Assembly: GCA_015490175.1 (NCBI GenBank)
Contig: WFYJ01000214.1
Span: 1-41,525, forward strand
Origin: Saprospiraceae bacterium
Lineage (GTDB): Bacteria; Bacteroidota; Bacteroidia; Chitinophagales; Saprospiraceae
DNA: 41,525 nucleotides
Direction of reading: 5' to 3'
Positions 33,161 to 40,970 of this stretch are shown piece after piece. The position numbers were made by a program, and so were the translations under genes. The notes below the pieces were generated by a model that saw only the letters and a program-made list of their open reading frames with translations, made no database searches and had not been told where the DNA came from. Each line of letters begins with the position of its first letter. Position 1 is the stretch's first letter.

Positions 33161-33176
33161 TGGAACAGCTTTTGCC
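33161..33176 (+). promoter_or_regulatory. Candidate sigma-54 promoter of the response regulator
   Basis: TGGAACAGCTTTTGCC matches TGGCACG-N4-TTGCW at TGG, AC and TTGC with exact GG-N10-GC spacing. It is 125 bases upstream of the ATG at 33301 and suggests self-activation. Confidence 0.55.
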
Positions 33177-33300
33177 TTTAACCCGTGTACATACCACAAA
33201 ATGCCTTCACCCTTCCCGCCCCCCGTCCGCCTGCGACGCAAACCCCAACGCCAAAGGCTGTAAAACACACCGAAGCAAACCACTTGAAAGCCTGAAGTTG

Positions 33301-34686
33301 ATGAGCCAAAAGAAAACGACGATCACCCGCATCTTCGTGGTGGAAGACGACTTCATGTACCGGAAGATGGTGAAGTACATCATGGAGCTCAACCCCGACC
33401 ACGAAGTGCATGCCTTCGAGACGGGGAAAGAGTGCCTCGACAACCTGCACCTCAAGCCGGACATCATCTCGCTCGACTACGCCCTGCCCGACATGAGCGG
33501 CGAGGAGGTGTTCGAGAAGATCAAAGCTTTCGACGACCGCATCCGCGTCATCATCCTTTCGGGGCAAAAGGACGTGGCCACGGCCGTGCGCCTGGTGCAA
33601 AGAGGCGCCTTCGACTACATCACCAAGAACGAAGAGACGAAAGAGCGGCTGCTCAGCGCCCTGGCGCGCGCCAAACGCGACCTGAGCCGGCAGCAGGAAC
33701 TCGACGTGCTGCGCGAAGAGGTAAAGGCGAAATACGACTTCCGGCGCTCCATCGTCGGCGCCAGCCCCGCCATGGAAGAGGTCTTTCACCTCATCAGCAA
33801 AGCCTCGCGCACCAACATCACCGTCAGCATCACCGGCGAGACGGGCACCGGCAAAGAGCTGGTCGCCAAAGCCATCCACTACAACTCCCGCCGCAGCGAA
33901 GGCCCCTTCGTAGCCGTCAACATGAGTGCCATCCCGCGCGAGCTGCTCGAAAGCGAGCTGTTCGGCCACGAGAAAGGCGCCTTCACCGGTGCCAGTGCCC
34001 GCAAACCCGGCCAGTTCGAGCTGGCCAACAAAGGCACACTGTTCCTCGACGAGATCGCCGAGCTCGACCTCGGCATGCAGGCCAAGCTGCTGCGCGCCCT
34101 GCAGGAACGCGAAGTGAGGCGCGTGGGCGGCACCAGGCCCGTCAAATTCGACGCGCGCATCATTACGGCCACCCACAAAAACCTCGCAGAGCTGGTGCGC
34201 GAAGGCAAGTTCAGAGAAGACCTCTACTATCGCCTGCTGGGCCTGCCCATCAAGCTGCCGCCCCTGCGCGAGCGCGACAAAGACATCATCCTGCTGGCCA
34301 ACCACTTCCTCAAGGCCTTCGCCAAAGAGAACAACATGCCCGTGCCGCGCCTGTCGCGCGAAGCCAAGAACAAGCTCATGGCCTACCCCTGGCCCGGCAA
34401 CGTGCGCGAGCTGAAAGCCGTCGTCGAGCTGGCCGCCGTCATGGCTTCGGGCGAGACGATCGAAGCCGACGACATACAGTTCTCGGGCACGCAGGAAGCG
34501 CACAATTTCCTCACCCACGAAATGACGATGGAAGAGTACAAATACCAGATCGTCTTCCACTTCCTCGAAAAGTACAACAACGACGTGCAGCTCGTCGCCA
34601 AAAAGCTCGACATCGGCAAGTCCACCATCTACCGCATGCTGCAGGAGTACCGCCAGAAGCGCAAGCGCAAGCAGATGCAGTCGTAG
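33301..34686 (+). CDS. NtrC-family sigma-54-dependent response regulator
   Basis: A 461-aa three-domain activator. Seen: receiver domain (about 9-125) with Asp16/Asp17, phosphoacceptor Asp59 (ISLDYALPDMSG) and Lys109; AAA+ domain (about 150-385) with Walker A GETGTGKE (179-186), the sigma-54 contact loop GAFTGA (226-231), Walker B LFLDEIAELD and the arginine-finger region FREDLYYRL; and a C-terminal Fis-type helix-turn-helix (about 430-455, DVQLVAKKLDIGKSTIYRML). All parts are intact, so it needs RpoN. The ATG at 33301 starts the receiver. No kinase is adjacent. Divergent placement suggests control of the exopolysaccharide operon. A strong terminator follows. Confidence 0.94.
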   Translation: MSQKKTTITRIFVVEDDFMYRKMVKYIMELNPDHEVHAFETGKECLDNLHLKPDIISLDYALPDMSGEEVFEKIKAFDDRIRVIILSGQKDVATAVRLVQRGAFDYITKNEETKERLLSALARAKRDLSRQQELDVLREEVKAKYDFRRSIVGASPAMEEVFHLISKASRTNITVSITGETGTGKELVAKAIHYNSRRSEGPFVAVNMSAIPRELLESELFGHEKGAFTGASARKPGQFELANKGTLFLDEIAELDLGMQAKLLRALQEREVRRVGGTRPVKFDARIITATHKNLAELVREGKFREDLYYRLLGLPIKLPPLRERDKDIILLANHFLKAFAKENNMPVPRLSREAKNKLMAYPWPGNVRELKAVVELAAVMASGETIEADDIQFSGTQEAHNFLTHEMTMEEYKYQIVFHFLEKYNNDVQLVAKKLDIGKSTIYRMLQEYRQKRKRKQMQS

Positions 34687-34706
34687 CCGGCCGCGCCCGC
34701 ACGTCG

Positions 34707-34756
34707 GCACGCCACCATTCGAGGCAAAGACGACCCGGATGGTGGCGTGCTTTTTT
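34707..34756 (+). terminator. Rho-independent terminator of the response regulator
   Basis: A perfect 12-bp stem (GCACGCCACCAT / ATGGTGGCGTGC) with a 20-nt loop, then six T. Confidence 0.9.
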
Positions 34757-34792
34757 GCGACACCTCCGATTTTGTGCGCATCTTGCAGGTCT

Positions 34793-34805
34793 GCCTTTCG
34801 GCAAA
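34793..34805 (+). repeat. Iterated 13-mer, intergenic copy
   Basis: Exact copy 35 bases before the ATG of the hydrolase-OsmC gene. Confidence 0.75.
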
Positions 34806-34840
34806 TGCCACCTGACCGCTGCCCACCAAATCGCGACGCC

Positions 34841-36067
34841 ATGAAGCACATCCCCGTCTCCTTCGAAAACGCCCACGGCCGGCAACTGGCCGCCAGCCTC
34901 GAAATGCCCGTCAACCGCAAGCCGCACACCTTCGCCCTCTTCGCCCATTGCTTCACCTGCAGCAAGGACCTCAAGGCCGTGCGCTACATCAGCCGCGGCC
35001 TGACCAACGAGGGCATCGCCGTGCTGCGCTTCGACTTCACGGGGCTGGGCCAGAGCGAGGGCGACTTCGCCGACACCAACTTCACCTCCAACACCGACGA
35101 CCTCAAGGCGGCCGCCCGCTGGCTCGAGACCCACTACGAAGCGCCTGCCATCCTCGTGGGGCACAGCCTGGGCGGCGCGGCCGTCCTGTACGTGGCCGAC
35201 GAGCTGCCGTCGGTGCGGGCCGTAGCCACCATCGGTGCGCCCGCAGGCCCCGAACACGTGACGCACCTTTTTGGCGAAAGCCGGAAAGAAATAGCGGAAA
35301 AAGGCGCGGCCGAAGTGCGCATCGGCGGCCGCACCTTCCTGGTCAAAAAGCAGTTCCTCGACGACATCCGCGGCAAAAACCTGCTGGAGCGCGTACACCG
35401 CATGCACAAGGCGCTCCTCATCATGCACTCGCCCCAGGATACCATCGTGTCCATCGACAATGCCGCGCGCCTCTACCAAGCGGCCTTCCATCCCAAGAGC
35501 TTCATCTCACTCGACGGGGCCGACCACCTGCTCAGCCGCAAAGAGGACGCCCTCTACGCCGGCACCATGATCGGCTGCTGGGCGCACCGCTACGTGGGCG
35601 CTACGGCGCGCGCCCGCCTGGCCGCCGAAAAACGGGTATGCGTGGCCTTGGGCAACACCGGATACACCACCGACATCATGGTGCGTCATCATCACCTCAC
35701 CGCCGACGAGCCCGAGTCGGTAGGCGGCGACGACCTCGGACCCTCGCCCTACGAACTGCTCAGCGCCGCCCTCGGCGCCTGCACGGCCATGACCTTGCAG
35801 ATGTATGCCCGCCGCAAAAAGTGGGACCTGCAGGAAGTGGAGGTGCTGCTCGACCACTACAAGGACTACGCCACCGATGCCGCCCGGGCAGCCGACAAAA
35901 ACGGGCGCATCGACCACTTCGAGCGCCTCATCCGCCTCGAAGGACAACTCGACGAGGCCCAGCGCGCCCGCCTGCTCGAAATCGCCAACAAATGTCCGGT
36001 ACACCGCACGCTGCACAGCCCCGTGGCCGTCCATACGCGCCTGATGGATGAGGGGTTGGAAGGTTGA
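34841..36067 (+). CDS. Bifunctional alpha/beta hydrolase-OsmC family protein
   Basis: A 408-aa fusion. N-terminal alpha/beta hydrolase (about 1-255): nucleophile elbow GHSLGG with Ser109, acid Asp200 in SPQDT and His229 in GADHLL form a plausible catalytic triad. C-terminal OsmC/Ohr-like domain (about 265-405): the two peroxidatic-type cysteines are present, Cys314 in LGACTAMTLQMYARRK and Cys385 in ANKCPVHRTL. OsmC/Ohr proteins reduce organic hydroperoxides using dithiols; the hydrolase may release or process an acyl or ester substrate. This domain order is a known fusion. The upstream open frame to 34739 includes the terminator and the 13-mer, so 34841 is the start. Confidence 0.92.
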   Translation: MKHIPVSFENAHGRQLAASLEMPVNRKPHTFALFAHCFTCSKDLKAVRYISRGLTNEGIAVLRFDFTGLGQSEGDFADTNFTSNTDDLKAAARWLETHYEAPAILVGHSLGGAAVLYVADELPSVRAVATIGAPAGPEHVTHLFGESRKEIAEKGAAEVRIGGRTFLVKKQFLDDIRGKNLLERVHRMHKALLIMHSPQDTIVSIDNAARLYQAAFHPKSFISLDGADHLLSRKEDALYAGTMIGCWAHRYVGATARARLAAEKRVCVALGNTGYTTDIMVRHHHLTADEPESVGGDDLGPSPYELLSAALGACTAMTLQMYARRKKWDLQEVEVLLDHYKDYATDAARAADKNGRIDHFERLIRLEGQLDEAQRARLLEIANKCPVHRTLHSPVAVHTRLMDEGLEG

Positions 36068-36198
36068 GAATGCGCCCCGCGCAGATGTGGACAAGGCTGC
36101 TGCCACAGCCCTGTTGAGACTGACGTGGCAAATCGTTGCGTGCGTGGCGTCTTTGCGCGAGGATGCGAAAACACAAGTGCATAGAAACGCTACCACGC

Positions 36199-37905
36199 TC
36201 AACGCCCGACCTCCTCAAACCTGAAATCCCGCACCTGAATGCGCCAGCGATTGTCCTTTTCGAAGCGGTCGGGTTCGATTTTGTAGCAGATATCGAACGG
36301 GCGGCCCGCAGTGACGGCCTCGAACCGGTGCCCCTGGTTGAACGCGATAGCCGGTACGGGTGGCATGTCGTCCTGAACGAGTTGCAAGCGCAGGTGGTCG
36401 CCTTTGAGGCGACGCGCCAGGCCGGTCTGGCGCACCTGCCTTGCGGCAAACAGCGGATTGGGGTTGCCCGGCCCGAAAGGAGCAAACTGCTTGAGGATGC
36501 GCCAGAACTTCGGCGTGATGGCCGACAGGGGCAGCTCGGCATCGATACGGTGCACCGGTGTCTGCTCTTTGCCGTCGAGCTGGCGGCGCACCGCTTCCGC
36601 AAATGCTGCGCGAAAGCGTTCCAGGTGGGCTTGGGGTAGCAACAGTCCGGCGGCATGGGCGTGCCCGCCGAACTTTGCCAGCAGCGGAGCGCATTCTTTC
36701 AGGGCTTCGTACAGGTTGACGCCTGCCGCCGAGCGTCCTGAGCCAGCCAACAGACGGTCGTCTTTTTGCGCAAGCAGGATTACCGGCCGGTGCAGGTGCT
36801 CCACCAGTCGGGCCGCCCCGATGCCGAGCAGCCCCTTGTGCCAGTGGGGCTGACAGAGCACCCAGGCCGGAGCATCGGGCAGGCGCCGGGCCTCGGCCAT
36901 GGCCTGCACGAACAGCATCTGGTCGAGCTGCTTGCGCCGCTCGTTGAGTACGCCCAGCTTGCGCGCATATTCCTCGGCCACGCCCTTGTCGGTGGCCAGC
37001 ATGAGGCGAACGGCCAGCTCGGCGTGCTCGAGGCGGCCCGCAGCGTTGATGGCGGGTGCCAGCCCGAAGACAATGTCGCTGATGCGCAGCGGCCACCCCC
37101 TGCCGCTATGGCGGATGAGCATGCGCAGCCCCGGGCGCGGCGCTTCATTGAGCTGCTTGAGGCCCAGCGCCGCCAGCACGCGGTTCTCGCCCGTAATCGG
37201 CACGATGTCGGCCGCAATGCTGAGCGCCACCAGGTCGAGACAGGGCGCCAGCGCTTCAACGGGGCACCCTTCCTGCTGATGCCACGCCTGAATGAGCTTG
37301 AAGGCGATGCCGCAGCCGCTCAACTCGTCGTAGGGATAGGCGCAGTCGGCCCGTTTGGGGTCGAGTACCGCCACGGCCGGTGGCAGATCGGACGGCGGCA
37401 AATGGTGGTCGCATACGATGAAGTCGAGGCCACGCGCCACCCCTTCGCGCATCACCGCGCCGGCCTTGATGCCGCAATCGACGGTAATGACCAGCGACGC
37501 TTTTTGCGCAAGCGCATACTCGATGCCCGCCATCGAAAGGCCATAGCCTTCTTTCTGTCGGTGCGGGATGTAGTAGTGCACGCGGCCGGGCGCCAGCCGG
37601 TGCAGAAAGTCGAACAGCAGGGCCGTGGCCGTGGTGCCGTCCACGTCGTAGTCGCCGTAAATGAGGATGTGTTCCTCGCCTGCAACGGCCCGACGCAGGC
37701 GCGCCACCGCCCGTTCCATGTCGGCCATGCGGAAAGGGTCGTGCAGGTGGGCCCACTGCGGTCGGAAGAAGCGATAGGCTTCGTCGTAGGTGGTCACGCC
37801 GCGCAGCGCCAGCAGGCGCGCCAACACGGCCTCGATGCCGAGCACTTCCTGCAAGTGCGCTACGACTGCGTCATCGGCCGGCAATATTTCCCAGCGGGCT
37901 TGCAT
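36199..37905 (-). CDS. recJ: Single-stranded-DNA-specific exonuclease RecJ
   Basis: A 568-aa 5'-to-3' exonuclease acting in recombination, mismatch repair and base-excision repair. Seen: DHH-domain motifs in order: GDYDVDGTT (84-92), DCG (143-145), CDHHLPP with DHH at 166-168, and DPKR (182-185) followed by the SGCGIAFKL segment; a DHHA1 domain with GSGRSAAGVNLYEAL and FGGHAHAAG; and a C-terminal OB-like RecJ domain. The length matches the family. The start at 37905 (MQARWEILP) is chosen; the frame is open to 38058 but those residues are unlike RecJ. It converges on the hydrolase-OsmC gene with a 131-bp gap. Confidence 0.94.
   Translation of the reverse strand: MQARWEILPADDAVVAHLQEVLGIEAVLARLLALRGVTTYDEAYRFFRPQWAHLHDPFRMADMERAVARLRRAVAGEEHILIYGDYDVDGTTATALLFDFLHRLAPGRVHYYIPHRQKEGYGLSMAGIEYALAQKASLVITVDCGIKAGAVMREGVARGLDFIVCDHHLPPSDLPPAVAVLDPKRADCAYPYDELSGCGIAFKLIQAWHQQEGCPVEALAPCLDLVALSIAADIVPITGENRVLAALGLKQLNEAPRPGLRMLIRHSGRGWPLRISDIVFGLAPAINAAGRLEHAELAVRLMLATDKGVAEEYARKLGVLNERRKQLDQMLFVQAMAEARRLPDAPAWVLCQPHWHKGLLGIGAARLVEHLHRPVILLAQKDDRLLAGSGRSAAGVNLYEALKECAPLLAKFGGHAHAAGLLLPQAHLERFRAAFAEAVRRQLDGKEQTPVHRIDAELPLSAITPKFWRILKQFAPFGPGNPNPLFAARQVRQTGLARRLKGDHLRLQLVQDDMPPVPAIAFNQGHRFEAVTAGRPFDICYKIEPDRFEKDNRWRIQVRDFRFEEVGR
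36438..36450 (+). repeat. Near copy of the iterated 13-mer (one mismatch)
   Basis: GCCTTGCGGCAAA, antisense inside recJ, read there as F-A-A-R-Q. Confidence 0.45.
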
Positions 37906-38139
37906 CGGGTTCAAGGGTGTTTTCGGAAACGGATGAAAAATAACAAAAAGGGCGCAACTGCGCGATACCGCACGGGGGTACTGCACAGGGCAAGCAACTG
38001 GTTGGTTCCGGAGCCCTGTTCGTAGAATTTTGTCAGCGTTCTCATTGGCGGAAGGCATCTTTGCACCCGATACAACCTGTCCCTTTTCTTCTCCGCCTGT
38101 TATATACCCGCAACGAAGTGTGCCGGGAAAACCCGGAGC
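37906..38139. other. Intergenic stretch upstream of recJ
   Basis: A gene-free stretch leading into repeat element C. A perfect 5-bp hairpin with an AAAA loop (CCGGG/CCCGG) lies just before the element, near 38123-38136. A CATCTTTG sequence at about 38056 is one base off a plus-strand -7 box but has no gene near enough. Nothing else recognised. Confidence 0.45.
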
Positions 38140-38555
38140 GTTATACTCGCATCAAAGTGGTTCGGGAAATCCGGTGGCAATGGTTGAGGGTTGAGGGTTG
38201 TAGAGTTGAGGGTTGAGAGTTTAAAGTTTTTATTATTGATTATCAGTTTTTTGTCAAATCCTCGATTCTTCGGTTCTTCGATTGCTCATCCATTGCAACC
38301 GCAGCCTTCGGCCGCAGAAAACGCAGCTTGACGCAGTTTTTACCTTTCGTTGAGGGTTGAGGGTGTAGGGTTGAGGGTTTGCAACTCTGTTAAAATCAGT
38401 GTCTTCTCAGTGGCGCTCTGTGTAACTGAATGATCTTTCCTTTTTTTGAGTGCGCTCATTTCTCGGTTCCTCGATTGCCCAATCAAAAATGTCCATCGTC
38501 CATAGACCATAGACTATCGTCAATAATTACCGAACCGGATTGCGTTGAGTATAAC
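38140..38555. repeat. Intergenic element C with terminal inverted repeats (MITE-like)
   Basis: A 416-bp element. Outer 9 bp GTTATACTC / GAGTATAAC are perfect inverted repeats, and GGTTCGG is mirrored about 20 bases in. It carries the modules of element A plus an inserted segment of about 190 bp; part of that insert (GCAACCGCAGCC..TTCGGCCGC) also occurs in copy B. It ends 59 bases before the TonB-dependent receptor ATG and may affect its promoter. No transposase or clear target-site duplication. Confidence 0.75.
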
Positions 38556-38614
38556 CCATTGTAAATGTGAGCAGTTCGGGATACACTTTGTTTTTCGTAT
38601 TTACAAAAAACCGA

Positions 38615-40963
38615 ATGATGAATCGCTACTTCTTTGCCGTGCTGTGGAGCGTGTGTGCGCTGGCGGGCCAGAGCCAGAACGAAGCGCGCATCACGGTGAG
38701 CGGCACGATACGCGATGCCGAGACGGGCGAGACCCTCATCGGCGCCACCGTCTTCGCGCTGGAGCCGGCCATCGGCACCAGCTCGAACGAGTACGGCTTC
38801 TATGCGCTGAATTTGCCGAAAGGCGCCGACTCGGTCACTATCGAGTTCAGCTACGTGGGCTACCAGAGCGAGCGCCGCCGCGTCCTGCCGCAGTCCGACC
38901 TGACGCTCAACGTCGAGCTGGGCACGGGCGTAACGCTGCAAGAAGTGGTAGTGAAGTCGAACAGCTACGAAGAGCAATTGCGCTCCACGGAGATGAGTGT
39001 GGAAAACATCACCACGCGCGAAGTGAAGGTCATCCCTGCCCTGCTGGGCGAGAGCGACATCATCAAGACCATCCAGCTCAAGCCCGGCATCCCCTCGGGT
39101 TCGGAAGGCACCACCGGCATTTACGTGCGGGGGGGCGGCACCGACCAGAACCTCATCGTGCTGGACGAAGCCGTGGTGTACAACGCCAATCACCTCTTTG
39201 GCTTCTTCAGCACCTTCAATACCGATGCCGTCAAAGACCTGAAGCTCTACAAGGGCGGCTTCCCGGCCCGGTATGGGGGACGCCTCTCGTCGGTCATCGA
39301 CATCCGGATGAAGGAAGGCAACAACAAGAAGTTTTCGGGCACGGGAGGCATCGGGCTCATCTCGTCGCGACTGACGCTGGAAGGCCCCATCGGGGGCGAA
39401 CGCACCAGCTTCATCGTGTCGGGGCGCCGCACCTATGCCGACCTCATCACGCGCCGCATCAACAAGGCCAATGAAGGCAAGGAAAACTTCACGCCCATCC
39501 CCGACTACTACTTCTACGACCTCAACACCAAAGTGAACCACACGTTCAGCGACCGCGACCGCCTCTATCTGAGTGGCTACTTCGGCCGCGACGTGTTCGG
39601 TTTCGACGGGGAGTTTTTCGATTTCAACTTCGACTGGGGCAACGCCACGGGCACGGCCCGCTGGAACCACGTCTATTCGCCCCGACTGTTTTCCAACCTC
39701 ACCTTCACCATCAGCGACTACCAGTACAACATCAGCAACAAGGTGACGGGCTTTTCCTTCGACATCGGCTCGGAGATCCGCGACATCAACCTCAAGCTCG
39801 ACTTCTACCATACGCCCGACAGCAAGCACACCCTGCGCTACGGCGCGGCCGCTACCTTCCACCGCTTCGACGTGGGGCGCCTCAAGGCCGGCAGCGACGA
39901 TGGCGAGGTGTCGTTCTCGGCAGGGCAGCGCTACTACGGCACCGAGCTGGGGGCCTATCTGGCCGACGAGTGGGTCCTCAGCCCGGCACTGACGGTGCAA
40001 GGTGGGCTGCGCCTCAGCGCCTTCGTCAACGACAGCACCACCTACGCCGGCCTCGAGCCGCGCCTGGCGGCAAAATACAGCCTGTCGAAGCGCATGTCGC
40101 TCAAAGCCAGCTACGCGCGCATGCGGCAGTACCTGCACCTGGTGTCGAGCTCGGGCATTGCGCTGCCCACCGACGTGTGGTACCCATCCACCCGCAACGT
40201 CAAGCCCCAGGTCTCGGACCAGGTGGCCGCCGGCTTTTCCATGCTGGTTGCCGACGGCTGGCTGCTCACCAACGAATACTACTACAAGTGGCTGTACAAC
40301 CAGGTGGACTTCATCGACGGCGCCCAGCTCTTTGCCAACGAGCGTCTCGAAGAGGAGTTTGCCTTTGGCGATGGCTATGCCTGGGGCGTGGAGCTGAGCA
40401 TCGAAAAAAAGGAAGGCAAGCTCACGGGCTGGATCGGCTACACGCTGGCCTTCGTGCGCAAAGGCAACTTCCGCGGCATCAAGCGCGACATCATGGACGG
40501 CCGCTACTTCGCTCCTCGCTACGACCGCCGCCACGACCTGTCGGTGGTAGCCATATACGAGCTGAGCCGCCGCCTGACGCTCACCGCCACGGCCGTCTAC
40601 GGCTCGGGCGACCTGGCGTGGCTGCCCACCGGCCGCTTCGTGTTTCAGGACGTGTACGGCGAGCAGTTCGAGCCGGTAGTGCCCTACTTCGGCGACCGCA
40701 ACAACTTCCGACTGCCCTACTTCTTCCGCCTCGACGCCGGCCTGGTCATCAAGTTTTTCCCGAAATGGGGCGAGAGCGACCTGACCATCAACGTCTTCAA
40801 CGCTACCGACCGCCGCAACGCCTTTTTCATCTACCTCGAACCGGTGTTCAACGAGGCCACCACGCCCGACGGCGACCTCATCCGCGTGCCCGAGCGCATC
40901 GCCGCCAGGCAGGTCTCCCTGTTCCCCATCCTGCCGGCCATCACCTGGAACTTCAAATTCTGA
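38615..40963 (+). CDS. TonB-dependent outer-membrane receptor with carboxypeptidase-regulatory-like domain
   Basis: A 782-aa outer-membrane transporter. Seen: signal peptide (about 1-21, ending GQSQ); a CarboxypepD_reg-like domain (about 25-105) with VSGTIRDAETGETLIGATV and FSYVGYQS; a plug domain (about 115-235) with SDIIKTIQLKPGIPSGSEGTTGIYVRGGG as the region and LIVLDEAVVYNANHLFGFF; then a 22-strand barrel with aromatic-rich strands ending ITWNFKF. Transport is powered by TonB-ExbB-ExbD. The substrate is unknown; the following DUF4249 gene is the common partner of this FecA-like subgroup rather than SusD. ATG at 38615 or 38618. A TAcacTTTG sequence at 38582-38590 is a -7 box with one extra base. 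Confidence 0.92.
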   Translation: MMNRYFFAVLWSVCALAGQSQNEARITVSGTIRDAETGETLIGATVFALEPAIGTSSNEYGFYALNLPKGADSVTIEFSYVGYQSERRRVLPQSDLTLNVELGTGVTLQEVVVKSNSYEEQLRSTEMSVENITTREVKVIPALLGESDIIKTIQLKPGIPSGSEGTTGIYVRGGGTDQNLIVLDEAVVYNANHLFGFFSTFNTDAVKDLKLYKGGFPARYGGRLSSVIDIRMKEGNNKKFSGTGGIGLISSRLTLEGPIGGERTSFIVSGRRTYADLITRRINKANEGKENFTPIPDYYFYDLNTKVNHTFSDRDRLYLSGYFGRDVFGFDGEFFDFNFDWGNATGTARWNHVYSPRLFSNLTFTISDYQYNISNKVTGFSFDIGSEIRDINLKLDFYHTPDSKHTLRYGAAATFHRFDVGRLKAGSDDGEVSFSAGQRYYGTELGAYLADEWVLSPALTVQGGLRLSAFVNDSTTYAGLEPRLAAKYSLSKRMSLKASYARMRQYLHLVSSSGIALPTDVWYPSTRNVKPQVSDQVAAGFSMLVADGWLLTNEYYYKWLYNQVDFIDGAQLFANERLEEEFAFGDGYAWGVELSIEKKEGKLTGWIGYTLAFVRKGNFRGIKRDIMDGRYFAPRYDRRHDLSVVAIYELSRRLTLTATAVYGSGDLAWLPTGRFVFQDVYGEQFEPVVPYFGDRNNFRLPYFFRLDAGLVIKFFPKWGESDLTINVFNATDRRNAFFIYLEPVFNEATTPDGDLIRVPERIAARQVSLFPILPAITWNFKF
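38812..38824 (-). repeat. Iterated 13-mer, the only exact minus-strand copy
   Basis: Lies in the regulatory domain of the TonB-dependent receptor, read on the plus strand as N-L-P-K-G-A. Confidence 0.7.
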
Positions 40964-40970
40964 ATACCCC

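Larger units (their letters stand above)
33001..33300. other. Divergent regulatory region between the EPS operon and its likely regulator
   Basis: A 300-bp gene-free region. Its contents are two sigma-54-like -24/-12 sites facing opposite ways and a 15-bp palindrome between them, all listed separately. The regulator's frame is open upstream to 33094, but that stretch contains the promoter elements and is treated as non-coding. Confidence 0.6.

Noticed and set aside
33094-33300. Longer start for the response regulator
   Set aside because: The extension covers the sigma-54-like site and is Pro/Cys/His-rich without a fold; the receiver domain begins right after the ATG at 33301.
38056-38064. 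Plus-strand -7 box upstream of element C
   Set aside because: It is one base off consensus and more than 500 bp from the next plus-strand gene, with the repeat element in between.
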